Positions 1 to 4,853 of a stretch of 5,704 nucleotides of DNA are shown one piece after another. Position 1 is the stretch's first letter, and every line of letters begins with the position of its first letter. The notes below the pieces were generated by a model. It did not search any database. It saw nothing but the letters and a program-made list of their open reading frames with translations, and was not told where the DNA came from. The position numbers were made by a program, and so were the translations under genes. This stretch comes from Candidatus Muproteobacteria bacterium RIFCSPHIGHO2_01_FULL_65_16 (GTDB lineage Bacteria; Pseudomonadota; Gammaproteobacteria; Acidiferrobacterales; Sulfurifustaceae). The DNA lies in NCBI GenBank assembly GCA_001785175.1, contig MFSY01000087.1, positions 523-6,226 of the forward strand. The letters run 5' to 3'.

Positions 1-365
1 TCCAGGCTCGTCAGCATGGTGACGCCGACCAGAAGCGGGTGCCGGCGCGTGTCCGCGACGGCCGCGCGCGCCGCGCGCAGCATGTCGTTCCCACCGAGGG
101 TGTGGACCGTCACCATCCACACCCCGAGCTCGGCGGCCCGGGCGCAGGCGCGCGCGACGGTGTGCGGGATGTCGTGGTACTTGAGATCGAGAAACACGTC
201 GTAGCCGCGCTCGGCCAGGCGCCCGACCAGCTCCGGTCCGGCGGCGGTGAACAGCTCCAGCCCGATCTTGAGCCGGCACTGCGCCGGCGTCACGCGCGCG
301 GCGAATTTCAGCGCCTCGTCCGCGGTGGCGTAATCGAGCGCGACGATAAGGCGCGATCCCGTCAT
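1..365 (-). CDS. pyrF: Orotidine 5'-phosphate decarboxylase, N-terminal half (cut by window edge)
   Basis: This cytosolic enzyme decarboxylates orotidine monophosphate to UMP, the last step of de novo pyrimidine synthesis. 121 residues are visible of a family length of roughly 230-240; the 3' end lies beyond base 1. The fragment shows the first-strand motif VALDYA (8-13), RLKIG with the phosphate/substrate Lys33, the hallmark catalytic [10 protein letters not shown] (60-69, with D60, K62 and D65), and [12 protein letters not shown] (81-92), all collinear with E. coli PyrF. The start is ATG at 365-363. It overlaps the lapB stop by one base (TGATG) and has a good Shine-Dalgarno GGAGG at 374-370, 4 nt upstream inside the lapB C-terminal codons. 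Translation is therefore very probably coupled to lapB. The lapB-pyrF order is the usual gammaproteobacterial one. The family call is certain; only the missing C-terminus is unknown. Confidence 0.96.
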   Translation of the reverse strand, partial: MTGSRLIVALDYATADEALKFAARVTPAQCRLKIGLELFTAAGPELVGRLAERGYDVFLDLKYHDIPHTVARACARAAELGVWMVTVHTLGGNDMLRAARAAVADTRRHPLLVGVTMLTSL

Positions 366-1531
366 CACTCCTCCACCACGGGCTTGATGGTGTTCCAGCG
401 GTTGCAGCCGGGGCAGAGCCAGTGCAGGGTCTTGCCGCGGAAGCCGCACTGCTGGCAGGCGTAGCCGAGGTGCTGCTCGCGCAGCTTCTTGATGATGCCC
501 TTGAGCAGCAGCAGGTCCTGGCGCGCCGCGCCCTGCGCCAGCTCCGCGTTCAACTCCAGCAGCTGGTGCAGGCCGTGGACGTTGGGCTTGCGGCGCAACC
601 AGTCAACGACGAATTTTTCCGCCGCCTTCGCCCCATCGCGCTCCTTGATCACGTCCGCGAACGCCAACACCAGCGCCACGCCGCCGTGGCGCTGGAGCGC
701 GGCGCTGAAAAAGTCGTACAGCCCCTGCTCGTCGTTGAGCCGGCGGAAATTCTCGGCGATCCGCCCCGCGACTTCGCCGAGGTAATGATCGTCCTGGTCC
801 TCGATGCGCTGCCAGGCCTTGATCGCCTCCCGGAACCGGCCCTCGGCCGCCTCGATGTCGCCCAGGAGAATGCTGGCGCGCACGCAATTCTCGTCGCTGT
901 CGAGGGCGTGCTTCAGGCTCGCGCGCGCGGCGGCGAGGTTCTTCTTCGCATACGCCTGATCCGCCAGCTCGCAATAAAACTGGGCGATCATGTCGTCGAG
1001 CTTGCGGCCGGATGCGCGCGCGAGCTTGCGCGCGACCGACACCGCCTTCTCCCACTCCTTCTCCTGCTGGTAGATGTGCAGCAGATGGCGCAGGGCCTGC
1101 TCGCTGTGCGCGCGGATCTCGGCCAGCTCCAGAAACAGGCTCTCGGCCCGATCCAGCAGGCCGGCCTTGAGGTAGTCCTGTCCGAGCTCGAGCAGCGCGT
1201 GCGTGCGCTGGTCCTTGTCCAGCGTCGGCCGGGCGATGAGGTTCTGGTGGACGCGGATGGCGCGCTCGACCTCGCCGCGCCGGCGGAACAGGTTGCCCAG
1301 GGCCAGGTGGGTCTCGACGGTGTCCGAATTCACCTCCAACACCTGAATGAAAACCTCGATCGCCTTGTCCGGCTGTTCGTTGAGAAGGAAATTCAGGCCC
1401 TTGAAATAGGCGGAGGGCAGGTCGAGCGACCGCTTCGCCTGCCGCCGCTGGTCAAACCGGGCGACGTACCATCCGGAGGCCGCCGCCAACGGCAACAAGA
1501 GCCAGAGCAGATCATAGGCGTTAAAGGACAT
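365..1531 (-). CDS. lapB: Lipopolysaccharide assembly protein LapB (YciM), TPR membrane protein
   Basis: LapB is an inner-membrane-anchored cytoplasmic TPR protein. In E. coli it acts with FtsH to control LpxC turnover and so sets the rate of LPS synthesis. The 388 residues match E. coli LapB (389). There is an N-terminal membrane anchor at about 8-25 ([18 protein letters not shown]), then a series of TPR helices from about 43 to 330, including [22 protein letters not shown] (75-96). A C-terminal rubredoxin-like zinc ribbon follows, with two CXXC pairs at C359/C362 and C373/C376, ending CNRWNTIKP. The start is ATG 1531-1529, which overlaps the end of lapA by 11 nt. I see no good Shine-Dalgarno in front of it, so translational coupling to lapA is likely. 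The last codons (VVEE) double as the Shine-Dalgarno of pyrF. The very high GC at third positions produces long open frames on the opposite strand, which are not genes. Confidence 0.96.
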   Translation of the reverse strand: MSFNAYDLLWLLLPLAAASGWYVARFDQRRQAKRSLDLPSAYFKGLNFLLNEQPDKAIEVFIQVLEVNSDTVETHLALGNLFRRRGEVERAIRVHQNLIARPTLDKDQRTHALLELGQDYLKAGLLDRAESLFLELAEIRAHSEQALRHLLHIYQQEKEWEKAVSVARKLARASGRKLDDMIAQFYCELADQAYAKKNLAAARASLKHALDSDENCVRASILLGDIEAAEGRFREAIKAWQRIEDQDDHYLGEVAGRIAENFRRLNDEQGLYDFFSAALQRHGGVALVLAFADVIKERDGAKAAEKFVVDWLRRKPNVHGLHQLLELNAELAQGAARQDLLLLKGIIKKLREQHLGYACQQCGFRGKTLHWLCPGCNRWNTIKPVVEE

Positions 1532-1817
1532 CTTTTATCGGCAGGGTGCGCAGGTTCTGCACTTCCTGTTCCACCTGGCGGATCTCCTTGCGCGCCTGCG
1601 CCAGTTGGCGCTGCATGCGCACGACCATGCGCAGGCTCGCCAGGTAGCCGGCGATCATCCCCAGGAGGAAGGTCGTCAACAGCGCCAGCGACAGCGGGCC
1701 CGCCCAGCGCCACCCGAAGTAGTAACCGATCTCCACGGCCTGCCGGTTCTGAATCGTGAAGGTGACGCCCACGAACAGGGCGATGATCAGCGCGGTTATA
1801 TATAGGATCCGCTTCAT
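1521..1817 (-). CDS. lapA: Lipopolysaccharide assembly protein LapA (YciS, DUF1049 family)
   Basis: LapA is a small inner-membrane partner of LapB in lipopolysaccharide homeostasis. The 98 residues are close to the family length of about 100. Two hydrophobic segments are clear: about 4-22 (LYITALIIALFVGVTF) and about 41-62 (LSLALLTTFLLGMIAGYLAS). The loop between them carries the family-typical QNRQAVEI...YFGW (23-36). A cytoplasmic charged helix at 67-90 (RMQRQLAQARKEIRQVEQEV) probably forms a coiled coil. The start is ATG 1817-1815, preceded by a perfect AGGAGG. It is the first gene after the terminator behind ihfB, so lapA-lapB-pyrF needs its own promoter, presumably between 1830 and 1914, although I could not pick out convincing -35/-10 boxes. 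The exact molecular role of LapA within the family is less well defined than that of LapB. Confidence 0.95.
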   Translation of the reverse strand: MKRILYITALIIALFVGVTFTIQNRQAVEIGYYFGWRWAGPLSLALLTTFLLGMIAGYLASLRMVVRMQRQLAQARKEIRQVEQEVQNLRTLPIKDVL

Positions 1818-1821
1818 GGAG

Positions 1822-1827
1822 CCTCCT
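1822..1827 (-). promoter_or_regulatory. Ribosome binding site of lapA
   Basis: The minus strand reads AGGAGG, then CTCC, then the ATG of lapA, a consensus Shine-Dalgarno with a slightly short 4-nt spacer. It fixes the lapA start and indicates strong independent translation initiation for the lapA-lapB-pyrF unit. Confidence 0.85.
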
Positions 1828-1831
1828 CAAG

Positions 1832-1884
1832 CAAGGGACGAGGTACAAGGTACAAGATACAAGGCATGAGGTACAAGGTACGAG
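1832..1884. repeat. Heptameric tandem repeat array, consensus CAAGGTA, about 7.5 copies
   Basis: Read on the plus strand, the units are CAAGGGA, CGAGGTA, CAAGGTA, CAAGATA, CAAGGCA, TGAGGTA and CAAGGTA, followed by a partial CGAG. The period is exactly 7 bp with no indels. Divergence between units is mostly transitions at a few positions, so the array is degenerate rather than freshly expanded. It lies wholly in the untranslated leader of lapA, 4 bp upstream of its Shine-Dalgarno, and takes up much of the space where the lapA promoter should be. The function is unknown. Tandem heptamers in intergenic DNA are known in other bacteria (the STRR sequences of filamentous cyanobacteria), but I do not recognise this unit. 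Confidence 0.9.
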
Positions 1885-1914
1885 CCCCGCCCCTCGGCCG
1901 CGCCTTCCGGGCGT

Positions 1915-1947
1915 AAAAAAACGGCAGCGGAAACCCGCATGCCGTTT
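1915..1947 (-). terminator. Rho-independent terminator downstream of ihfB
   Basis: On the minus strand the left arm AAACGGCA pairs with TGCCGTTT (8 bp). After one bulged T, GCGG pairs with CCGC around a GTTT tetraloop. The right arm runs into seven T residues (1921-1915). This is a strong intrinsic terminator for transcripts coming from rpsA-ihfB. It isolates lapA-lapB-pyrF as a separate unit. On the plus strand the hairpin is followed only by TTTCGCC, so termination is mainly in the minus direction. Confidence 0.9.
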
Positions 1948-1948
1948 C

Positions 1949-1967
1949 GCCTCCCGCGCCGGGAGGC
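1949..1967 (-). other. Perfect 7-bp GC hairpin right after the ihfB stop
   Basis: GCCTCCC pairs with GGGAGGC around a 5-nt loop (GGCGC on the minus strand). It starts 7 nt after the ihfB stop codon and ends 1 nt before the terminator stem. It lacks its own T-tract, so it probably acts as a 3'-end stabilising or pause structure in tandem with the terminator. Confidence 0.7.
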
Positions 1968-1974
1968 CGCCGTG

Positions 1975-2262
1975 TCAGCCCGCCCCGTCGTTGACGCGCT
2001 CCCTCAGCTCCTTACCCGGCTTGAAATGCGGCACAAACTTGTCGGCCACCTGAACCGTGGCGCCCGTCTTCGGGTTGCGGCCCACGCGCGGCGGGCGGTA
2101 GTGCAGGCTGAAACTCCCGAAGCCGCGGACCTCGATGCGCTCGCCCGTGGCCAGCGCCGCCGACATCTGCTCCAGCAGTTCCTTGACGGCGAGCTCGATG
2201 TCGCGCGGCTGCAGTTGCGGCTGCGTCGCCACCAGCAGATTTATCAGCTCAGATTTGGTCAT
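1975..2262 (-). CDS. ihfB: Integration host factor subunit beta
   Basis: IHF-beta pairs with IHF-alpha (IhfA) to form the sequence-specific DNA-bending heterodimer. It acts in nucleoid structure, site-specific recombination, replication and sigma-54 promoter activation. The 95 residues compare with 94 in E. coli. They show the N-terminal [24 protein letters not shown] (40-56), the beta-arm RNPKTG (62-67) with the intercalating Pro64, and the C-terminal [11 protein letters not shown] (80-90). Two adjacent ATGs occur (2265 and 2262). I chose 2262 because it gives the conserved MTKSEL start and a 7-nt spacing from AGG (2272-2270), against 4 nt for the first ATG. A longer frame reaching 2298 would overlap the rpsA stop and adds residues the family lacks. 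The gene follows rpsA by 32 nt, and its ribosome binding site lies inside a hairpin. Terminator hairpins follow. Confidence 0.97.
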   Translation of the reverse strand: MTKSELINLLVATQPQLQPRDIELAVKELLEQMSAALATGERIEVRGFGSFSLHYRPPRVGRNPKTGATVQVADKFVPHFKPGKELRERVNDGAG

Positions 2263-2264
2263 CA

Positions 2265-2289
2265 TTCTACCTATAGAAAATAAGTAGAA
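2265..2289 (-). promoter_or_regulatory. Hairpin occluding the ihfB Shine-Dalgarno
   Basis: In the 32-nt gap between rpsA and ihfB, the transcript can fold into a 10-bp stem with a UUUCU loop. UUCUAC pairs with GUAGAA, followed by one G-U wobble and UAU-AUA. The AGG of the ihfB Shine-Dalgarno (2272-2270) is in the 3' arm, and the last paired base is the A of the first ATG. The wobble is G-U only in the minus-strand RNA; on the plus strand it would be a C-A mismatch. This fits an RNA element of the rpsA-ihfB transcript. There is no T-tract, so it is not a terminator. It could lower or gate ihfB translation, or be an RNA processing site. Confidence 0.65.
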
Positions 2290-2294
2290 GGATT

Positions 2295-3983
2295 TCAAGA
2301 AGCCTCGGAATTGTCCTGGCCCCCCAGTTTTTCCTTGAGCTTGTCGCCCAGGCTGGAGGTCGCGGCGCCGCCCTTGCGCGCGTATTCCTGCACCGCCTCG
2401 GTCTCTTCCTGCATGTCCTTGGCCTTGACCGAGAGCGAGATCTTGCGGCTCTTGCGGTCAATCGTGGTGATCTTGGCCTCGACCGCGTCCCCCTCCTTGA
2501 GCACGGAGCGCGCGTCCTCGACGCGGTCGCGCGACAGATCCGAGGCGCGCAGATAGCCCTCGACGTCGTCGGTGAGCTTGATCACCGCGCCCTTGGCCTC
2601 GACGCTCGCCACCGTGCCCGTGACGATGGCGCCCTTGCCGTGGCCGGCGACGTAGCTGGAGAACGGATCGCCTTCGATCTGCTTGACGCCGAGCGAGATG
2701 CGCTCGCGCTCCGGATCAACCGCGAGAATGACGGCCTCGATCTCGTCGCCCTTCTTGTAATCGCGCACCGCCTCCTCGCCCGGACGACTCCAGGTCAGGT
2801 CGGACAGGTGGATCAGGCCGTCTATGCCGCCCTCGAGGCCGACGAAGATGCCGAAATCGGTGATGGACTTGATCTTGCCCTTGATCTTGTCACCCTTATT
2901 GTGGTTGGCGGCGAACTCCTCCCACGGGTTGGGCTGGCACTGCTTCATGCCGAGCGAGATGCGGCGCCGCTCGGTGTCAATGTCGAGGATCATCACCTCG
3001 ACCTCGTCGCCCAGCTGCACCACCTTGGTCGGATGGATGTTCTTGTTGGTCCAGTCCATCTCGGAGACGTGCACCAGGCCCTCGACGCCCGGCTCGATCT
3101 CGACGAACGCGCCGTAATCGGTGATGTTCGTGACCTTGCCGAACAGGCGCGTGCCCTCGGGGTAGCGGCGCTGGATGTCCACCCACGGGTCGTCGCCGAG
3201 CTGCTTCAGGCCGAGCGAAACGCGGTTACGCTCGCGGTCGTAGCGCAATATCTTGGCCTCGATCTCGTCGCCGATCTTGAGCACCTCGGACGGGTGCTTG
3301 ACGCGTTTCCAGGCCAGGTCGGTGATGTGCAGCAGGCCGTCTATGCCGCCCAGGTCCACGAACGCGCCGTAATCGGTCAGGTTCTTGACCACGCCCTTGA
3401 CGATCTGGCCTTCCTCGATGTTGGACAGCAGCGCCTGGCGCTCGGCCGACATCTCCTTCTCCACCACGGCGCGGCGCGAGACCACTACGTTCGCGCGTTT
3501 GCGGTCTATCTTGATGACCTTGAATTCTAGATCCTTGCCTTCGAGGTAGCTCGGGTCGCGCACCGGGCGGACGTCAACGAGTGAGCTCGGGAGGAAGGCG
3601 CGGATGGCGCCGACGGCGACGGTGAAGCCGCCCTTGACCTTGCCGGTCATGACGCCGGTGATGATGGACTGATTTTCGAAGGCCTGTTCCAGGTCTTCCC
3701 AGGCCTTGGCGCGGCAGGCCTTCTCGCGCGACAGCCGGGTCTCGCCGCTGCCGTCTTCCACCGACTCGACCACGACCTCGACCTGATCGCCGATCTTGAT
3801 GCTCAGCTCGCCGTGGCTGTCTCTGAATTCGTTGGCGGGGATGATGCCTTCCGATTTAAGACCGGCGTGCACGATCACGAAATCGTCGTCTATGCGCACC
3901 ACCTCGCCGGTGATCAGCTCACCCGGTTGCAGGTGAACTTTGTGCAGACTCTCTTCGAATAGTTGGGCAAAACTTTCAGTCAT
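2295..3983 (-). CDS. rpsA: 30S ribosomal protein S1
   Basis: S1 is the large RNA-binding protein of the 30S subunit that captures and unfolds mRNA leaders during initiation. The 562 residues compare with 557 in E. coli. Six S1 OB-fold modules can be followed at about 21-87, 105-171, 192-260, 277-347, 364-434 and 451-520. Modules 3-5 carry the repeated cores [41 protein letters not shown] and [21 protein letters not shown]. The acidic and polar tail diverges, as is usual. The start is ATG 3983-3981, giving the conserved [13 protein letters not shown]. An upstream in-frame ATG at 4052 would add 23 residues unlike the family and is rejected. There is no good Shine-Dalgarno: AGGA is 12 nt upstream. 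This matches the E. coli gene, whose SD-poor leader is controlled by S1 itself. Confidence 0.98.
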   Translation of the reverse strand: MTESFAQLFEESLHKVHLQPGELITGEVVRIDDDFVIVHAGLKSEGIIPANEFRDSHGELSIKIGDQVEVVVESVEDGSGETRLSREKACRAKAWEDLEQAFENQSIITGVMTGKVKGGFTVAVGAIRAFLPSSLVDVRPVRDPSYLEGKDLEFKVIKIDRKRANVVVSRRAVVEKEMSAERQALLSNIEEGQIVKGVVKNLTDYGAFVDLGGIDGLLHITDLAWKRVKHPSEVLKIGDEIEAKILRYDRERNRVSLGLKQLGDDPWVDIQRRYPEGTRLFGKVTNITDYGAFVEIEPGVEGLVHVSEMDWTNKNIHPTKVVQLGDEVEVMILDIDTERRRISLGMKQCQPNPWEEFAANHNKGDKIKGKIKSITDFGIFVGLEGGIDGLIHLSDLTWSRPGEEAVRDYKKGDEIEAVILAVDPERERISLGVKQIEGDPFSSYVAGHGKGAIVTGTVASVEAKGAVIKLTDDVEGYLRASDLSRDRVEDARSVLKEGDAVEAKITTIDRKSRKISLSVKAKDMQEETEAVQEYARKGGAATSSLGDKLKEKLGGQDNSEAS

Positions 3984-4080
3984 GGTCTCGGTCAATCCTA
4001 AATTGCGGCCGGGGCGCGCTCTCTCGCCTGCGCCCTGCGACAGCCGATGCACGGGATTTTAAGGTACTCGCGAGGTCCCG
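3984..4080 (-). promoter_or_regulatory. rpsA leader between cmk and rpsA
   Basis: This 97-nt gap has no canonical Shine-Dalgarno near the rpsA ATG. It can form a hairpin with GGGCGC/GCGCCC arms at 4012-4017 and 4030-4035, and it contains a perfect palindrome CTCGCGAG at 4067-4074 just after the cmk stop. In E. coli the rpsA leader is structured, lacks a strong SD and is the target of S1 autoregulation; by analogy this segment probably plays that role. TTAAAAT (4062-4056) resembles a -10 box, but no convincing -35 lies 16-18 nt upstream, so I do not call a promoter. Confidence 0.45.
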
Positions 4081-4824
4081 CTACGCTTCACCGCGCCCGG
4101 CGACACCGGACGCCAGCCGTTCAAGCAGCAGCGCGTGGATGCGTTCGACCACCGCGGTTATGCCCTGGGCCGACGTGTCCAGAAGCAGGGCATCGGTCGC
4201 GGCTTTCAAGGGCGAGGCCTTCCGCCCGGCGTCACGCGCATCGCGCTCACGAATCTCGTCCAAAAGCCGGCGAAGGTTAACATCGAACCCCTTGTCTTTC
4301 AACTGTTTATACCTCCTTTCGGCGCGCACCTCGGCGCTTGCGGTCAGAAATATCTTAAGTATGGCGTCCGGGAACACCACCGTCCCCATATCCCGCCCGT
4401 CGGCGACCAGGCCGGGCGGAACGCGCAAGGAGTGCTGTTTATGCAACAACGCCCGGCGCACCTCGGGCCTGGCTGCAAGCAGCGACGCCAGCCGGCCGGC
4501 CTCCTCGGTCCGTATCGCATCCCCGACATCGTCGCCGTTAAGAAATACTTTTGGTGGCGCACCAGTTTGGGGCAGAAACTGAATCTCCATCCGATCCACC
4601 AGTCCGAGGAGCGTTTCCGTATCATTAATATCAATTCCGTTTTTGATCGCCACAAATCCGAGCGCCCGGTACAGCGCCCCGCTGTCCAGGAAATGCCAGC
4701 CGAGCCGCGTGGCCAGGAGCTGGCCCACCGTGCCCTTGCCGGAACCGCTCGGTCCGTCAATGGCGAGGACGGGAACGGGCCCGTGATTGGTGACTGGTGA
4801 CCCGTGACTCGTTTTGCCGTTCAC
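4081..4824 (-). CDS. cmk: Cytidylate kinase (CMP/dCMP kinase)
   Basis: Cmk transfers phosphate from ATP to CMP or dCMP in the cytosol, feeding CTP and dCTP pools. From the GTG start it has 247 residues against 227 in E. coli. Visible motifs are the P-loop IDGPSGSGKG (22-31), DSGALYR (47-53), the NMP-binding segment IRTEEAGRLAS (104-114), the family signature DGRDMGTVVFPDA (142-154) and a lid region with RERDARDAGRKASPLKAATDALLLDTS. The start is GTG 4824-4822. The next upstream in-frame codon but one is a TAA (4830-4828), and there is no ATG, GTG or TTG between it and the P-loop strand, so no other ordinary start is possible. The first 16 residues (MNGKTSHGSPVTNHGP) come largely from heptamer repeats and have no counterpart in the family. 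No Shine-Dalgarno is visible, and the aroA stop is 10 nt upstream, so reinitiation after aroA is likely. Confidence 0.95.
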   Translation of the reverse strand: MNGKTSHGSPVTNHGPVPVLAIDGPSGSGKGTVGQLLATRLGWHFLDSGALYRALGFVAIKNGIDINDTETLLGLVDRMEIQFLPQTGAPPKVFLNGDDVGDAIRTEEAGRLASLLAARPEVRRALLHKQHSLRVPPGLVADGRDMGTVVFPDAILKIFLTASAEVRAERRYKQLKDKGFDVNLRRLLDEIRERDARDAGRKASPLKAATDALLLDTSAQGITAVVERIHALLLERLASGVAGRGEA

Positions 4825-4853
4825 GATTTACGATTCACGAATCACGATTCACG
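4783..4853. repeat. Inverted pair of heptameric arrays spanning the aroA/cmk junction
   Basis: On the plus strand four units follow GTGAYTS (GTGATTG, GTGACTG, GTGACCC, GTGACTC; 4783-4810). After an 8-bp spacer (4811-4818) come five units of the opposite orientation (GTTCACG, ATTTACG, ATTCACG, AATCACG, ATTCACG; 4819-4853). The second set is the reverse complement of a GTGAATC-type unit, so the whole is a degenerate inverted repeat able to fold into a long imperfect hairpin. It is not intergenic filler: on the minus strand its units encode the last five residues and stop of aroA, the intercistronic gap, the GTG start and about 14 N-terminal residues of cmk. Confidence 0.88.

Noticed and set aside
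422..1759. A 445-codon open frame on the plus strand opposite lapB and lapA.
   Set aside because: It is a shadow of GC-rich codon usage. The translation is low-complexity Leu/Ala/Arg/Gln/Val without domains, while the minus strand clearly encodes LapB and LapA.
1832..1884. CRISPR array or protein-binding iterons in the lapA leader.
   Set aside because: The units are contiguous 7-mers with no spacers, so it is not CRISPR. Nothing nearby (replication gene, AT-rich unwinding region) suggests an origin with iterons.
2263..2298. N-terminal extension of IHF-beta starting at 2298 or at the ATG at 2265.
   Set aside because: The family starts MTKSEL. The longer frame overlaps the rpsA stop and translates the hairpin. 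The ATG at 2265 has a poorer spacing to the Shine-Dalgarno.
2640..3530. A 296-codon open frame on the plus strand inside rpsA.
   Set aside because: It is opposite the conserved S1 modules, and its internal repetition simply mirrors the S1 repeats. No independent ribosome binding site or recognisable family is visible.
3984..4052. N-terminal extension of S1 from an in-frame ATG at 4052.
   Set aside because: The added residues are unlike S1 proteins, whereas the ATG at 3983 gives the conserved [13 protein letters not shown] start.
4056..4062. TTAAAAT as a possible -10 box for rpsA.
   Set aside because: No recognisable -35 hexamer lies at 16-18 nt upstream, and one AT-rich hexamer in a GC-rich gap is weak evidence.
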